A stretch of DNA of 64,000 nucleotides from Acidobacteriota bacterium (GCA_021832085.1 JAKBLM010000016.1:16580-80579); one strand, 5' to 3'; positions 8,859 through 19,310 are shown, numbered from the stretch's first letter. Notes: generated from the letters alone by a model not told the origin. Program-made: numbers and translations.

Positions 8859-11800
8859 CGCTTTTCCTCCCGGGCGCGGCCTGCACAGTGATTGGGGCCA
8901 CCGATTTCATCCGGTGCAGGTCCTGCAAGGCCGCCACTTCAAAAGTATGCGTCTGCTGCTCGCGAATAGCGAGAGCCGCGGCGTGGGCGGCCGAGAGCGT
9001 GGTGATGCAGGGCAGGTTGTAGCGGATGGCCGCGCGCCGAATCGAAATTTCGTCATAGAACGATTCCCGGCCGAGTGGCGTATTGATGACCATGTGGACT
9101 GTTCCGGTCTTGATCCGGTCGATGATATTTGGCCGGCCCTCGTTCACCTTGAAAACGGTCTCGACCTTGAGCCCTGCATCGCGCAACGCCCCGGCTGTGC
9201 CGCGCGTCGCCACCAGGTGGAAGCCCGCGGCCTGGAGCGCCCCGGCGATCGGAACAACGTTCGCCTTGTCGCGGTCGTTGACGCTGATGAACACGGCACC
9301 TTCATTGGGAAGCGACGCTCCCGCTCCTGCCTGCGCCTTGGCGAACGCCTGCGGAAAACTGGTCGCGATTCCCATGACTTCCCCGGTCGAGCGCATCTCC
9401 GGCCCGAGGATGATGTCGACCCCGCGAAACTTGTTGAAGGGAAAAACTGGGGACTTCACCGCGAAGTAGTCGCGCAAAGGCAGTTCAGGAACGCCGTTTG
9501 GCCGCACCACCGGCAGGTTGATTTCCGCCAGCTTGCGTCCTGCCATCACCCGCGCCGCCACTTTCGCCAGGGGGACGCCGGTGGCCTTGCTCACGTAAGG
9601 CACTGTCCGCGAGGCGCGGGGGTTGACCTCGAGCACGTAGACGACGTCTCGCTGGATCGCATATTGCACGTTCATCAAGCCGACCACGTTCAGCGCCCGC
9701 GCCAGCTGCGCGGTGTATTCGCGAATGCGGTCGAGCACCGCCGGCTTCAGTGTCACCGGAGGCATCACGCACGAGGAGTCGCCAGAATGCACGCCCGCTT
9801 CCTCGATGTGCTCCATGATCCCGCCGATGACCACGTCGGTTCCGTCGGCCAGCGCGTCCACATCCACTTCGGTCGCCCGCTCCAGGAACTTGTCGATCAG
9901 CACCGGCCGCGGCGGCACCATTGCCGCTGCCCGGGCCACGTAATTGCGCACCGTGTCGCGGTCGTAAGCGATCACCATCGCTCGCCCGCCGAGCACGTAG
10001 CTCGGCCGCACCAGCACCGGAAGCCCGATCTCGCCGGCCACACGAACCGCCGTTTCCGGATCGTAAGCGATGCCGTGCCGCGGCTGCGGAATCCCGAGGT
10101 CGTCCAGCAAGCGGCTGAACCGGTCGCGGTCCTCGGCCAAATCGATCGATTCCGGCGCGGTGCCGATGATCGGCGCGCCCCGGGCTTTCAGATCGAGTGC
10201 CAGATTCAGCGGCGTCTGTCCGCCGAACTGCACAATCACCCCCGTCGGCCGTTCCTGCTCGATCACGCCCATCACTTCCTCGAGCGTCAGCGGCTCGAAA
10301 TACAGCCGGTCGCTCGTGTCGTAGTCGGTCGAGACGGTTTCCGGGTTGCAGTTGACCATCACCGTCTCATAGCCTTCCTCCTTGAGCGCGAAGGCCGCGT
10401 GGCAGCAGCAGGAATCGAACTCAATTCCCTGGCCGATCCGGTTTGGGCCGCTGCCCAGAATCACGATCTTGGGCCGGTCGACGGGCGCGGCTTCATTCTC
10501 TTCCTCGTAGGTCGAGTAGAGGTAGGGGGTGTACGACTCGAATTCCGCCGCGCACGTATCCACGCGCTTGAACACCGGCCGCAGCTTCCATTCCGCCCGC
10601 CGCGCCGCCACCTGCGCCGGCTCGACGCCCCACAGCTCAGCGAGGTATTCATCGGAGATTCCGTGGCGCTTGGCCTCAAGGCACAGTTCCCGCGTCGCGC
10701 CGGCCATTCCGGCGATGGCCAGTTGGCGTTCCAGCGCGAGGGTTTCCGCCATCTGGCCGATAAACCAGGGATCGATCCTGGTGATCGCGCAAACCTCTTC
10801 CGCTTTCATGCCCGTCCGCAGAGCGGTCAGAATCCAGTGAATGCGATCCGGGCCCGGCACCAGCAGCCTCTCGTGCAGCGTTTCGCCCGGGACTTCGGCC
10901 GGCGCACGCCAGGGCGCTGCCTCAAGCGACCGCAATCCCTTCCCGAGGGCCTCCTTGAACGTCCGCCCGATCGCCATCACCTCGCCCACCGATTTCATCT
11001 GGGTTCCGAGCGTGGTGTCGGCGCCGGGAAATTTCTCGAACTGCCACTTCGGGATTTTGACCACGACGTAGTCGATGGTTGGCTCGAAACAGGAAGGGGT
11101 TTTCCGGGTGATGTCGTTCGGGATCTCGTCGAGCAGCAGGCCCACCGCCAGCTTCGCCGCGATTTTCGCGATCGGGAATCCGGTGGCCTTGCTCGCCAGC
11201 GCCGAGCTGCGCGAGACGCGCGGATTCATCTCGATCACCACCATCCGCCCCGTGCCCGGGTCCACAGCGAACTGGATGTTCGATCCCCCGGTCGCGACAC
11301 CCACTTCGCGGATGATCGCCGCCGCCGCGTCGCGCATCCGCTGATATTCCTTATCGGTCAGCGTTTGAATTGGCGCAACGGTAATCGAATCGCCCGTGTG
11401 CACGCCCATCGGATCGACGTTCTCGATCGAACAGATGACGACGAAGTTGTCCCGAGCGTCGCGCATCACCTCCAGCTCGAATTCCTTCCAACCGAGAACC
11501 GATTCCTCAACCAGCGCCTCGTGCACCGGGCTGGAATCGAGCGCCCGCGAAATCGCCTCGGCAAATTCCTCGCTGTTGTAGGCGATCGAGCCGCCCGTGC
11601 CGCCCAGCGTGAACGACGGCCGAATCACGATCGGATAGCCCAGCCGTTCGGCCACTGGCATCGCGTCCTTTGCGTTGTTCACCAGCACCGAGGCGGGTAC
11701 TTCGAGTCCGACCTTGCGGCACGCGTCCTTGAACCACAGCCGGTCCTCGGCCACCTTGATCGCTCGCAGCGACGCCCCGATCAGCTCCACGCCGTATTTG

Positions 11801-12126
11801 TCCAGAATCCCGCGCTCGGCCAATTCCACGGCCAGGTTCAGCCCGGTCTGCCCGCCGACAGTCGGCAGAACCGCGTCAGGCCGCTCGGCCGCCAGGATTT
11901 TCTCGAGGCTTGGGACGGTCAGCGGCTCGATGTAGGTTCGGTCGGCGACCTCCGGATCGGTCATGATCGTCGCCGGGTTGGAATTCACCAGCACTACCGT
12001 GTAGCCTTCGGCCCGCAGCGCCTTGCACGCCTGCGTGCCCGAATAGTCGAACTCGCACGCCTGCCCGATGATGATCGGCCCCGAGCCGATGATCAGAATC
12101 TTCCGCAGATCAGTCCGTTTCGGCAT
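8851..12126 (-). CDS. carB: Carbamoyl-phosphate synthase large subunit
   Basis: 1091 residues, the usual CarB size. Two homologous ATP-grasp halves are visible. The first starts [20 protein letters not shown] and contains EVMRDARDN and [20 protein letters not shown]; the second starts at [20 protein letters not shown] and contains [20 protein letters not shown]. The C-terminal MGS-like allosteric domain ([34 protein letters not shown]) follows. The enzyme makes carbamoyl phosphate from bicarbonate, ATP and glutamine-derived ammonia for pyrimidines and arginine. It lies 190 bases after carA on the same strand. The opposite strand is also open over most of the gene, but only because of codon bias. 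Confidence 0.98.
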   Translation of the reverse strand: MPKRTDLRKILIIGSGPIIIGQACEFDYSGTQACKALRAEGYTVVLVNSNPATIMTDPEVADRTYIEPLTVPSLEKILAAERPDAVLPTVGGQTGLNLAVELAERGILDKYGVELIGASLRAIKVAEDRLWFKDACRKVGLEVPASVLVNNAKDAMPVAERLGYPIVIRPSFTLGGTGGSIAYNSEEFAEAISRALDSSPVHEALVEESVLGWKEFELEVMRDARDNFVVICSIENVDPMGVHTGDSITVAPIQTLTDKEYQRMRDAAAAIIREVGVATGGSNIQFAVDPGTGRMVVIEMNPRVSRSSALASKATGFPIAKIAAKLAVGLLLDEIPNDITRKTPSCFEPTIDYVVVKIPKWQFEKFPGADTTLGTQMKSVGEVMAIGRTFKEALGKGLRSLEAAPWRAPAEVPGETLHERLLVPGPDRIHWILTALRTGMKAEEVCAITRIDPWFIGQMAETLALERQLAIAGMAGATRELCLEAKRHGISDEYLAELWGVEPAQVAARRAEWKLRPVFKRVDTCAAEFESYTPYLYSTYEEENEAAPVDRPKIVILGSGPNRIGQGIEFDSCCCHAAFALKEEGYETVMVNCNPETVSTDYDTSDRLYFEPLTLEEVMGVIEQERPTGVIVQFGGQTPLNLALDLKARGAPIIGTAPESIDLAEDRDRFSRLLDDLGIPQPRHGIAYDPETAVRVAGEIGLPVLVRPSYVLGGRAMVIAYDRDTVRNYVARAAAMVPPRPVLIDKFLERATEVDVDALADGTDVVIGGIMEHIEEAGVHSGDSSCVMPPVTLKPAVLDRIREYTAQLARALNVVGLMNVQYAIQRDVVYVLEVNPRASRTVPYVSKATGVPLAKVAARVMAGRKLAEINLPVVRPNGVPELPLRDYFAVKSPVFPFNKFRGVDIILGPEMRSTGEVMGIATSFPQAFAKAQAGAGASLPNEGAVFISVNDRDKANVVPIAGALQAAGFHLVATRGTAGALRDAGLKVETVFKVNEGRPNIIDRIKTGTVHMVINTPLGRESFYDEISIRRAAIRYNLPCITTLSAAHAAALAIREQQTHTFEVAALQDLHRMKSVAPITVQAAPGRKSDG

Positions 12127-12316
12127 CTTCCGCCCGCGCGTCCCCCTCGCTTTGGCATTGTTCTGTCGCTATTTCTCGTTCCCGCCCATGCACTGCTGCC
12201 GCCCTTCCTGGCCGTGTCCTGCCCAAGGCCCGATGAGGCGCCCATCAAAAGCGACGCACCGCTTCCCATAAGGGCACGGCTTTACGCGCCCCGAACAGCC
12301 CCGCCGCTCGGTCTCG

Positions 12317-13468
12317 TCATTTCCCGCGTCCTTCGCGCATCAGTTCCACGAAACGGCCGAAGAGATAGCGCGCGTCGTGCGGTCCGGGCGATGCTTCGGG
12401 ATGGTACTGCACGCTGAAAAGCGGCAGGGTTCGGTGCCGCATGCCCTCGTTCGTGCCGTCGTTCAAATTGACGTGGGTAATCTCGACCTGGCTTGCCGGC
12501 AGCGATTCGGGGTCGACGGCAAATCCGTGATTCTGTGCGGTGATTTCCACTTTTCCGGTTTGCAGGTCCTTCACCGGGTGGTTCGATCCGTGATGGCCGA
12601 ATTTCAGCTTGAAGGTGCGTCCGCCGAGCGCCAGTCCGCAGAGCTGATGGCCCAGGCAGATCCCGAAGATCGGCACTCGCCCCAGCAGCTTCCGGATCGC
12701 CTCGACCGCATAAGCCACAGGCTCAGGATCGCCCGGCCCGTTCGAGAGAAAGACCCCGTCCGGCTTTCGCGCGAGCACGTCCTCCGCAGGCGTCCCTGCC
12801 GGAACGACTGTCACCGCGCAGCCGGCATCCGCCAGCAGACGCAGGATGTTCCTCTTGATCCCGAAATCGTAGGCCACCACCCGAAAGCGTTCTTCGCCTC
12901 GGGCCAGGAGCGGCCCGCCGGTTCGCGCGAGTTCGATCGAGCCGCTTCCCCACTCGTAAGGCTCATGGCAGCTGACGCGCCCGGCCAGTTCCTGCCCGGC
13001 CATCGACGGCAACGCTCGCGCTTCGGCGATAAGTTGGTCAACCGGCGTTCCATCGGTTGCCACCACACCCCGAAGGGTGCCGAGCTGCCTGATGTGCCGG
13101 ACCAGCGCCCGCGTGTCCAGATCCCAGATCACTGGAATGTTGTGCCGCTCGAGGTACCGGCGAGCCGTTTCCTCTGCGCGGTAATTCGACGAGAGTTGGG
13201 AAAACTCGCGCACCACCAGCGCTTCGATGTACGGGTGTGCCGCTTCCTCATCGTCGAGGTTCGCGCCGACGTTCCCGATATGCGGATAAGTCAGACAGAC
13301 AACTTGCCCAGCGTAGCTTGGATCGGTGAAGACCTCTTGGTAACCGGTAAGACTCGTATTAAAAACAACTTCGCCGCCACGGCGGGTGCGTGCCCCCGCC
13401 GCGCGGCCCTTAAAGATTCGCCCGTCCTCGAGCGCCAGAGCGGCGCGTTCGTACCGCGTTTCGTTCAG
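12317..13468 (-). CDS. carA: Carbamoyl-phosphate synthase small subunit, probable CTG start
   Basis: About 383 residues. The glutamine amidotransferase class I domain shows FGICLGHQ with the nucleophile at about Cys271, and YHPEASPGP with the His/Glu pair. The conserved CarA N-terminal domain ([42 protein letters not shown]) is encoded upstream of the first in-frame GTG at 13216, which would remove about 84 conserved residues. Between the in-frame TGA at 13487-13489 and that GTG there is no ATG, GTG or TTG codon. A CTG at 13468 lies 5 bases after GGGAGG and gives the expected N-terminus, so I place the start there. It follows lepB by 18 bases. Confidence 0.93.
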   Translation of the reverse strand: MNETRYERAALALEDGRIFKGRAAGARTRRGGEVVFNTSLTGYQEVFTDPSYAGQVVCLTYPHIGNVGANLDDEEAAHPYIEALVVREFSQLSSNYRAEETARRYLERHNIPVIWDLDTRALVRHIRQLGTLRGVVATDGTPVDQLIAEARALPSMAGQELAGRVSCHEPYEWGSGSIELARTGGPLLARGEERFRVVAYDFGIKRNILRLLADAGCAVTVVPAGTPAEDVLARKPDGVFLSNGPGDPEPVAYAVEAIRKLLGRVPIFGICLGHQLCGLALGGRTFKLKFGHHGSNHPVKDLQTGKVEITAQNHGFAVDPESLPASQVEITHVNLNDGTNEGMRHRTLPLFSVQYHPEASPGPHDARYLFGRFVELMREGRGK

Positions 13469-13486
13469 GAGGTCCTCCCGGGAAAG

Positions 13487-14080
13487 TCATTTTGCAGACC
13501 CGGCCGTCTGGTCGATGGACCCGAATCGGTCTATCGGCCAATAGGCGAAAACGGCCTTGCCGTAAATATATCGGCGCGGCACCGGACCGAACACCCGCGA
13601 GTCATTCGAATCGTCCCGGTGATCGCCCAGCACATAATATTCGTCCTTCGGGACTTTCACGGGCGGATAGGAGTTGTCGTCCATATAGCGAGGCAGCACA
13701 TAGGGCTCACGAATTTCCCGGCCGTTGATCAGGACGTGCCCCCTTCGTATTTCCACCGTTTCACCCGGCAGCCCCACCACCCGCTTGATGAAGGACTTCG
13801 AAGGGTCGAGCGGATACCAGAAGACAACCACGTCGCCGCGCCGAATCGGCTCGAAATGATATACGAATTTATTGATGAAGAGTCGCTCCTGATTGGAAAT
13901 GCCCGGCGCCATGCTCGTGCCTTCTACGTTGATGGGCTCGTAGACGAACACGACAATAAAGACGGCCAGCCCGACGGCTATGGCCATGTCGAGCAGCCAA
14001 ATCCGGGCTTCCCGCCAAGGCCACTGGTTGCCTCTTGGCCGCGCCTCGGGAAGGCGAGAAATTTGGGAGCGTTCTTCCAT
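13487..14080 (-). CDS. lepB: Signal peptidase I
   Basis: A 197-residue inner-membrane serine protease of the S26 family that removes signal peptides from exported proteins. One N-terminal membrane segment (residues about 28-47, WLLDMAIAVGLAVFIVVFVY) anchors it. VEGTSMAPG holds the catalytic Ser at about residue 56, FIKRVVGLPGE the catalytic Lys at about residue 99, and YVLGDHRDDSNDSRVFGPV is the conserved box E. It is the first gene of a run leading into carA and carB; its stop codon is in the same frame as carA. A TTGGAA/TATAGA promoter lies just upstream. Confidence 0.95.
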   Translation of the reverse strand: MEERSQISRLPEARPRGNQWPWREARIWLLDMAIAVGLAVFIVVFVYEPINVEGTSMAPGISNQERLFINKFVYHFEPIRRGDVVVFWYPLDPSKSFIKRVVGLPGETVEIRRGHVLINGREIREPYVLPRYMDDNSYPPVKVPKDEYYVLGDHRDDSNDSRVFGPVPRRYIYGKAVFAYWPIDRFGSIDQTAGSAK

Positions 14081-14103
14081 TTGCTACGCGTGCGTTCCAC
14101 CAT

Positions 14104-14133
14104 TCTATAGCATGTCGGCGCCCTGCGTTCCAA
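14104..14133 (-). promoter_or_regulatory. Candidate sigma-70 promoter for lepB-carAB
   Basis: On the minus strand TTGGAA is followed after 18 bases by TATAGA, whose 5' neighbours extend it to CTATAGAAT. The -10 lies about 24 bases before the lepB ATG. Prediction from consensus similarity only. Confidence 0.4.
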
Positions 14134-14197
14134 AGAATGCCCGGAGATGGCCGCTTTCGCCCCTTCCCCGCCAAGGGTAAGATCATCCGATCCAACC

Positions 14198-14908
14198 ATG
14201 AATTTCGCCATCCTGATCCCGGCGCGAAACGAGGAAGACGCCATAGGGTCCACCCTGGCGGAACTCTCAGCTTTTCGTCCCGCGGCCGTCATCGTTGCCG
14301 ACAATGGCTCTTCCGACCAGACCGCCGCTCGCGCGGCCCAGGCCGGTGCAACCGTCGTTGCCGAGCCACTTCCCGGTTACGGCCGCGCCTGCCTGGCGGC
14401 GATGGCCGCACTCGATCCCTTGATCGATGTTGTTGTCTTCATGGATGCAGACGGCAGCGACGACCCCTCCTTTCTGCCTCGTCTCATCGATCCGATCGCC
14501 CGCGGCGAAGCCGACCTGGTCATCGGCTCCCGGCTTGCCCCGATGGGCAGGCCGAACGGGCTTCCCTTCCATCAGCGCTGGGGAAATCGTCTGGCGACAA
14601 GTCTTCTTCACCGCCTCTATCGCGTTCCCTGCACCGATCTCGGACCGTTCCGCGCCATCCGCCACAGTGCGCTTCGCAATCTCGCCATGCGCCACCCCGA
14701 CTACGGCTGGACGGCGGAAATGCAGGTGAAAGCGGCTCTTGCTGGCCTACGCGTTCGCGAAGTCCCTGTTCCGCACCGCCCTCGCCGCGCCGGCCGGTCG
14801 AAAGTCTCCGGCACGCTTCGCGGCAGCGTGCTGGCCGGATCCAAAATTCTGTGGACGGTATGCCGCTACCGGTTCTTTGCTCTTCCTGATCTGCCTCCCA
14901 AGAGTTAA
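14198..14908 (+). CDS. Family 2 glycosyltransferase
   Basis: A 236-residue GT2 (GT-A fold) enzyme. The N-terminus FAILIPARNEEDAIGSTL is the canonical nucleotide-sugar binding start. VIVADNGSSDQT follows, and FMDADGSDDPSFLP carries the metal-binding DxD-like motif. It resembles dolichyl/polyprenyl-phosphate sugar transferases (DPM1-like) and TIGR04283-type glycosyltransferases, transferring a sugar from an NDP donor to a lipid or other acceptor at the membrane. No transmembrane segment is obvious. The ATG at 14198 is chosen because the fold begins there; the frame is open for another 17 codons upstream. It is divergent from lepB and stands alone. Confidence 0.85.
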   Translation: MNFAILIPARNEEDAIGSTLAELSAFRPAAVIVADNGSSDQTAARAAQAGATVVAEPLPGYGRACLAAMAALDPLIDVVVFMDADGSDDPSFLPRLIDPIARGEADLVIGSRLAPMGRPNGLPFHQRWGNRLATSLLHRLYRVPCTDLGPFRAIRHSALRNLAMRHPDYGWTAEMQVKAALAGLRVREVPVPHRPRRAGRSKVSGTLRGSVLAGSKILWTVCRYRFFALPDLPPKS

Positions 14909-15250
14909 CGGCTGGCACGCTTCCAGTTGCCGCAGGCAGCGGCGCCATACTTGCGAGCCGTTCGGCAACATGCCTGGCTCACGGAATGGAGTGCAAGTGC
15001 CTGTATGGAAAGGACTTGCTTTTAACGGTCAGAGAGAACGTCAGAGCTGGATGCCTGCCTCCGCTTTGTCTCTTCCCTCCTTGTCGTTTCTCCGGCGGAG
15101 GGCCGTGTTACGAGCTGACCAACCATTTATTGCGCAACAGATGCATGTTTCGCGGTTTCCCGCCACTCTGCCCCTGTGATATAAACCAAGGCCAAAGTTC
15201 AGGGGGGTCGGAGTTAGGATTAAGTTCCGGTCAAACGGGGTTCAGCGAGA
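14909..15250 (+). other. Non-coding gap upstream of the ABC exporter
   Basis: 342 bases without a convincing gene on either strand. The only structure I can point to is a weak promoter-like pair near 15156-15185 just ahead of the ABC transporter genes. No tRNA, repeat or clear terminator was seen. Confidence 0.5.
15156..15185 (+). promoter_or_regulatory. Candidate promoter for the NatAB-type exporter
   Basis: TTTCCC followed by TATAAA after 18 bases, about 65 bases before the ATPase ATG. The -10 is good and the -35 only moderate. Confidence 0.35.
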
Positions 15251-16156
15251 ATGGACGCGGTTGTCCTGGACGGTGTCAAAAAGAGTTACGACGGCCTGAC
15301 TGCTGTTTCCGATCTTCAGCTGCGGATTCCGGAAGGGTCTTTCTTCGGGCTGCTCGGCCCGAACGGCGCAGGGAAAACGACCACCTTGCGCATGTTGTTG
15401 CGCATCATCGTTCCCGATGAGGGGTCGATTCAGGTGTTCGGCCGCCCCATTGCTGAATCTACTCAGGACCTTATCGGCTACCTGCCCGAGGAGCGGGGGC
15501 TCTACCCCCGCATGACTGTCCGTGAAATTCTGGTGTTTCTGGGCGCGCTCAAGGGCCTGAGCGAAACCGAAGCCGGCCGCCGGGCCGACCAGTGGCTCGA
15601 TCGGTTGAGCATCGCCGACTGGTCGGATCGCAAGATCAACGAGCTTTCCAAGGGCATGCAGCAAAAAGTGCAGTTTATCGCGGCGATCCTGCATCAGCCC
15701 CCGCTGCTGATCCTCGACGAGCCGTTCACCGGGTTCGATCCGGTCAATGTCGCCGTGGTCAAGGACATCATGGTGGAACTCCGCGATCGTGGTACGACCA
15801 TCGTCCTTTCCACCCACCGCATGGAACAGGTCGAGATGATGTGTGATTCCATCTGCCTGATCAACAAGGGCCGCCAGGTGCTCGTCGGCAACCTGCGCGA
15901 GATCAAACAAGCCTACGGCCGCAATACCGTGCGAATCGAGTACGCGCGGAATGGCGCCTCGTTCGACCTCGCGCCCTTCGCGATCAGCGTCAATCGCTTT
16001 GGCTCGGTGGTCGAGGCCAAGCTGCGGCCCGAAGTCGATCCGCAGCAGATCCTCAAGGCAGCGGTCGAATCCGGCATCCATCTGGCTCGCTTCGAATTGA
16101 TCGAGCCTCCGCTGGCCGACATTTTCGTCGAGAAGGTGACTCCGGCCCATGCGTAA
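15251..16156 (+). CDS. ABC transporter ATP-binding protein (NatA-like)
   Basis: A 301-residue ABC ATPase. Walker A is GPNGAGKT (residues 36-43), the signature loop is LSKGMQQK (about 132-139), Walker B is LLILDEP (152-158) and the H-loop is STHRMEQ. The segment YLPEERGLYPRMTVREIL is characteristic of the NatA/YhaQ branch that drives sodium or drug export. A C-terminal extension of about 80 residues follows the ATPase core, as in that branch. It overlaps the permease gene by 8 bases, so the two form a simple two-component exporter in the inner membrane. The substrate is unknown. Confidence 0.92.
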   Translation: MDAVVLDGVKKSYDGLTAVSDLQLRIPEGSFFGLLGPNGAGKTTTLRMLLRIIVPDEGSIQVFGRPIAESTQDLIGYLPEERGLYPRMTVREILVFLGALKGLSETEAGRRADQWLDRLSIADWSDRKINELSKGMQQKVQFIAAILHQPPLLILDEPFTGFDPVNVAVVKDIMVELRDRGTTIVLSTHRMEQVEMMCDSICLINKGRQVLVGNLREIKQAYGRNTVRIEYARNGASFDLAPFAISVNRFGSVVEAKLRPEVDPQQILKAAVESGIHLARFELIEPPLADIFVEKVTPAHA

Positions 16157-17420
16157 ACTCTGGCTGGTCATCCGTCGGGAGTACCGGCTGCGTGTGCGGA
16201 CTCGCACTTTCATTCTGAGCACGGTCGGCTTGCCGGCGCTGATGATCTGCGCGTTTGTTATTCCCACCTACTTTGCCAGCCGGCACGTCGGCCACACGCT
16301 GCGGATCGCCATTGTCGACCAAGTTGGCGGACTCGGCCGATCCATGGCCAGTCGCCTGCAAATGCAGAAACTCCCCAACGGCAAGCCACAATTCGACATC
16401 GTCGATGTGCTCGAGCGGCCGGCCGAAAATGGCTCGGCCATGCGGCAACTGCGCGACAAGGTTCGCGCCGGCTCGCTCAGTGGCTACTTGTTGCTTCCCT
16501 CCAACCTGTTGAAAAACGGTTCGGCTGAGTTCTACACACACAATCCGGGCGATTTCACCCTGATCAGCACGCTCGAAAGCGCGATCACCCGGGTGGCCGT
16601 TGGAGGGCGACTGGCAGCGGACAAGGTCCACATCTCCGATATCGATGCCTTGCTCGCACGCGCCAAGGTCGGCGTCGTTCAGATCAACGACAAGGGCGAG
16701 AAGCGGGAAAAGGGCCAAACGTTCACGGCCGCAATCCTGCTCGCGATCATTCTCTACACCAGCCTGCTCATGTACGGCATCACCACGATGCGCTCGATCC
16801 AGGAGGAAAAATCGACGCGCATCATGGAAATCCTGCTCTCTTCGGTGCGTCCCTTCCAACTGCTGGCCGGGAAGATCCTCGGCGTCGGTGCGGTCGGTTT
16901 CACCCAGTATCTCATCTGGGCGCTAGCCGGGGCGGCGGTGGTGGGCTACGGCGCCCAAATGTTCTCGGTGTTCAGTGCCACCGGCTTTCATGTCCAAATC
17001 CCGTTCGCCCTCTGGTTCTGGTTCGTGATCTATTTCCTGGCCGGCTATTTCCTCTATTCCTCGCTGTTTGCCGCCGTTGGTGCGGCGGTTTCGAGCGAGC
17101 AGGACGCCAATCAGGCCCAGATGCCGATCTCGATGCTACTGATCGCCGGCTTCGTGATGTTCCCGATCGTTGCCCGCAGCCCGAGTTCGACCATCGCAGT
17201 GGCCTTGACGATGGTCCCGTTTTTCTCGCCGGTGCTCATGGTGCTCCGCATTGCCCTCGGAAGCCCGCCGCTCTGGCAGATCCTGCTCTCGGTCGGCATT
17301 CTGGTGGCGACAACGCTGGGGATGGTCTACATCTCAGCCAAAATTTACCGTGTTGGCGTGCTGATGTACGGGAAGCGGCCGTCAGTGGTCGAAGTCCTGC
17401 GTTGGCTCCGCTACACGTAA
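16149..17420 (+). CDS. ABC-2 type permease (NatB-like)
   Basis: A 423-residue integral membrane protein starting MRKLWLVIRREYRLRVRTRTF, the usual N-terminus of ABC-2/NatB permeases. One membrane segment follows immediately (GLPALMICAFVIPTYFA), then a large extracytoplasmic domain (about residues 45-190), and then five hydrophobic segments toward the C-terminus (for example TFTAAILLAIILYTSLLMYG and ILLSVGILVATTLGMVYIS). The EEKSTRIMEILLSSV motif is the conserved coupling region. It starts inside the ATPase gene, so production is coupled. It probably exports a small ion or lipophilic compound. Confidence 0.9.
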   Translation: MRKLWLVIRREYRLRVRTRTFILSTVGLPALMICAFVIPTYFASRHVGHTLRIAIVDQVGGLGRSMASRLQMQKLPNGKPQFDIVDVLERPAENGSAMRQLRDKVRAGSLSGYLLLPSNLLKNGSAEFYTHNPGDFTLISTLESAITRVAVGGRLAADKVHISDIDALLARAKVGVVQINDKGEKREKGQTFTAAILLAIILYTSLLMYGITTMRSIQEEKSTRIMEILLSSVRPFQLLAGKILGVGAVGFTQYLIWALAGAAVVGYGAQMFSVFSATGFHVQIPFALWFWFVIYFLAGYFLYSSLFAAVGAAVSSEQDANQAQMPISMLLIAGFVMFPIVARSPSSTIAVALTMVPFFSPVLMVLRIALGSPPLWQILLSVGILVATTLGMVYISAKIYRVGVLMYGKRPSVVEVLRWLRYT

Positions 17421-17512
17421 CGCTCACCGGCGCGCGTTCCCCGATGCCCTTGCCGCACTTCGGCCATGCAGAGGGCCATGTTGCCTGCCGCAAGTCCTCT
17501 TGTGCTTTGTAC

Positions 17513-18370
17513 TCAGTGCTTGTGGGGACTGAAAATGTGCAGATCGCGGCTGATTCCCACCGTAACGCCGGTCGAGGGGTCGTTCGGGTAGACGCCGGCA
17601 ATCGCGGCCACGTCCCACTGGAATCCCCAGGCCGAAACCACCAGACCCATGCGGCCTTCGGCGCGGCTTTCGGTGCCGTAAAGCGCCGGCACGAGCGTCC
17701 GCGAGGAATAGCGGCCCTCCACTTCGCCCACCAGGCTCAAGCGTCGCATGACGGGATAGGCCAGCGCTCCGCCGTAGAGCAGTTCGTCGTTCTGCGAGAA
17801 TTTCGCGTTCGGGGATTGGAGGATTCCGAGGCCGGTGTTGGTCCAGGCCTTGAGTTTTCCGAAGTGTTTTTGCAGGATCACGCTGGCGTAGACGTTCGTC
17901 GCGTTGTTGCCGATCCCGCGCGCCTGGTTGGTATTGGGCATCAGGAAACCGAAGCGGAAAGCCACGGCCGGCGTCCGCCGTTCCTCTTTTCGTATCAGGA
18001 TTTTCGTCCACAAGCTGAAATCGCCCACGTCATGGGTTGAATTCGTGCCGGTCAGGTCCGGCGTCACCGGCGCAGGCACCTTGTTGTTCACCTGGAGGAA
18101 ATTCTGGACCGTGCCTTGTAATTGCACCTCGACACGCCGCGCCAAGCCCAGCCGCATATTGAGCACGCCCATCGAGGTCAAATCGCCGGAAAGGCCCGAA
18201 AGCGGATAATCGATGTTCTGGAGAAAATCGAATCCAACCTGTGTCCGCAGGGTTCCTGGCTTCAGAATCGTGGCGTCCGGCGTTCGGAGCGGCATGCTTT
18301 GCGCCCCGGCGGTGCCTGCCGCCAACAGTCCCGCCAAGAGTATTCCCAGCACCATCACGTAGCGCTTCAT
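17513..18370 (-). CDS. Predicted outer-membrane beta-barrel protein, function unknown
   Basis: A 285-residue protein with a clear signal peptide (MKRYVMVLGILLAGLLAAGTAGA). The mature part alternates hydrophobic and polar residues, with many short amphipathic strands ending in aromatic residues (for example RVEVQLQGTVQNF, AVAFRFGFLMPN, RLSLVGEVEGRY), and ends in a strand GVTVGISRDLHIF. This is typical of a small outer-membrane barrel such as the putative MetA-pathway phenol transporter group. No enzymatic motif is seen. It follows rsmE by 70 bases on the same strand and is convergent with the ABC permease. Confidence 0.7.
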   Translation of the reverse strand: MKRYVMVLGILLAGLLAAGTAGAQSMPLRTPDATILKPGTLRTQVGFDFLQNIDYPLSGLSGDLTSMGVLNMRLGLARRVEVQLQGTVQNFLQVNNKVPAPVTPDLTGTNSTHDVGDFSLWTKILIRKEERRTPAVAFRFGFLMPNTNQARGIGNNATNVYASVILQKHFGKLKAWTNTGLGILQSPNAKFSQNDELLYGGALAYPVMRRLSLVGEVEGRYSSRTLVPALYGTESRAEGRMGLVVSAWGFQWDVAAIAGVYPNDPSTGVTVGISRDLHIFSPHKH

Positions 18371-18440
18371 CTGTTTTCATCCTGTCGCATGAAAAGAACC
18401 GCGTATCGTAGGGCACCCGCAAGCTGGTGAGCAAACCCGC

Positions 18441-19160
18441 TCATCCCGCCGGCCATGTGCACAGCACAATCGACAGTCCCGCGATCACCGCCGTCTCCGC
18501 TCGCAGAATCAACGGCCCGAGCGAGACTTCTTCGAATCCGGCTTCCCGCGCCGCCGTCACTTCTTCCGCTGTCCAGCCGCCTTCGGGACCGAAAGCGAGC
18601 CCAACCGATGCCGGCCGCGCCGCCGGCCGAAATTGCTCGATCGGCGCAGCGTCGCGCCGCTCCGAGAGCAACAGTTTCACTTCCGCCATGCTTTCCCGAA
18701 AGGCGTCTCTCGATCTCACCGGAGGCAGAATCTGCGGCGGCGCCAAGCGCCGGGACTGCTCGGCCGCCTCATGAACAATCTTTTCCCAGCGTCCTAGCCG
18801 TTTTGCCGCCGCTTCCACCAATGGCCGTTCGCTCCGTGCCGACTCCAAAGTTTGGATGGCGCGAGCGCCAAGCTCGGTGGCTTTTTCGAGTGCCCACTCG
18901 AAACGGGAGAAGCGGAAAATCGAAAGCAGCACGGTTACGTCGAGAGGTGCCTCGGCGGCCTCCGCGCGGTCCATCAGGACGAACTCCACGCGATCGCGTT
19001 CCACCCGGCTCACCTTCCCGAGCCAGACCGAATGGCCGTCGCTCAGATCGTAAATCTGGCCAGGCTTGGCCCGCAGCACGCGCCCCAGGTGGTGCGCCTG
19101 CTCACCGCGCACGATCGCCTTATCGCCATTGAATCCGTCAACCAGAAACCGGCGCCGCAT
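18441..19160 (-). CDS. rsmE: 16S rRNA (uracil-1498-N3) methyltransferase
   Basis: A 239-residue SPOUT methyltransferase. An N-terminal PUA-like domain (residues 1-70, including RGEQAHHLGRVLR) is followed by the trefoil-knot SAM-binding region with LAFGPEGGWTAEEV and SLGPLILRAETAV, both diagnostic of RsmE. It methylates N3 of U1498 in 16S rRNA of the 30S subunit. ATG at 19160 has a close AAAGG Shine-Dalgarno. It lies 150 bases after dnaJ on the same strand, the common dnaJ-rsmE order in many bacteria, so it is probably cotranscribed with the heat-shock genes. Confidence 0.95.
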   Translation of the reverse strand: MRRRFLVDGFNGDKAIVRGEQAHHLGRVLRAKPGQIYDLSDGHSVWLGKVSRVERDRVEFVLMDRAEAAEAPLDVTVLLSIFRFSRFEWALEKATELGARAIQTLESARSERPLVEAAAKRLGRWEKIVHEAAEQSRRLAPPQILPPVRSRDAFRESMAEVKLLLSERRDAAPIEQFRPAARPASVGLAFGPEGGWTAEEVTAAREAGFEEVSLGPLILRAETAVIAGLSIVLCTWPAG

Positions 19161-19310
19161 GTCCTTTCACCTTTGCGGATGATACAGGAATCACTTGCCG
19201 TGGGCGCAAATACCGCCAGCCGGGTAGGTCCGCACCATGCCCGTTGCGGCTTTCGCCGCGACAGCCGCAGCCTCACCCTTCATAGGCCGGGGATTGTGAA
19301 ATAAGGTGGT

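Noticed and set aside
8764..12417. A very long open frame (1217 codons) on the plus strand across carB
   Set aside because: It mirrors carB, has no family motifs, and results from GC-rich third positions. The same applies to long frames antisense to TolC (44694-47159), the mutase (47312-49216) and the carboxyltransferase (53755-55569).
12575..12600. A GGTTCGATCC string resembling a tRNA T-loop
   Set aside because: It lies inside carA coding sequence, and no acceptor or anticodon arms surround it.
13214..13216. GTG start for carA
   Set aside because: It would remove about 84 strongly conserved residues including the TGYQE and YPHIGNVG motifs; the CTG at 13468 is a better start.
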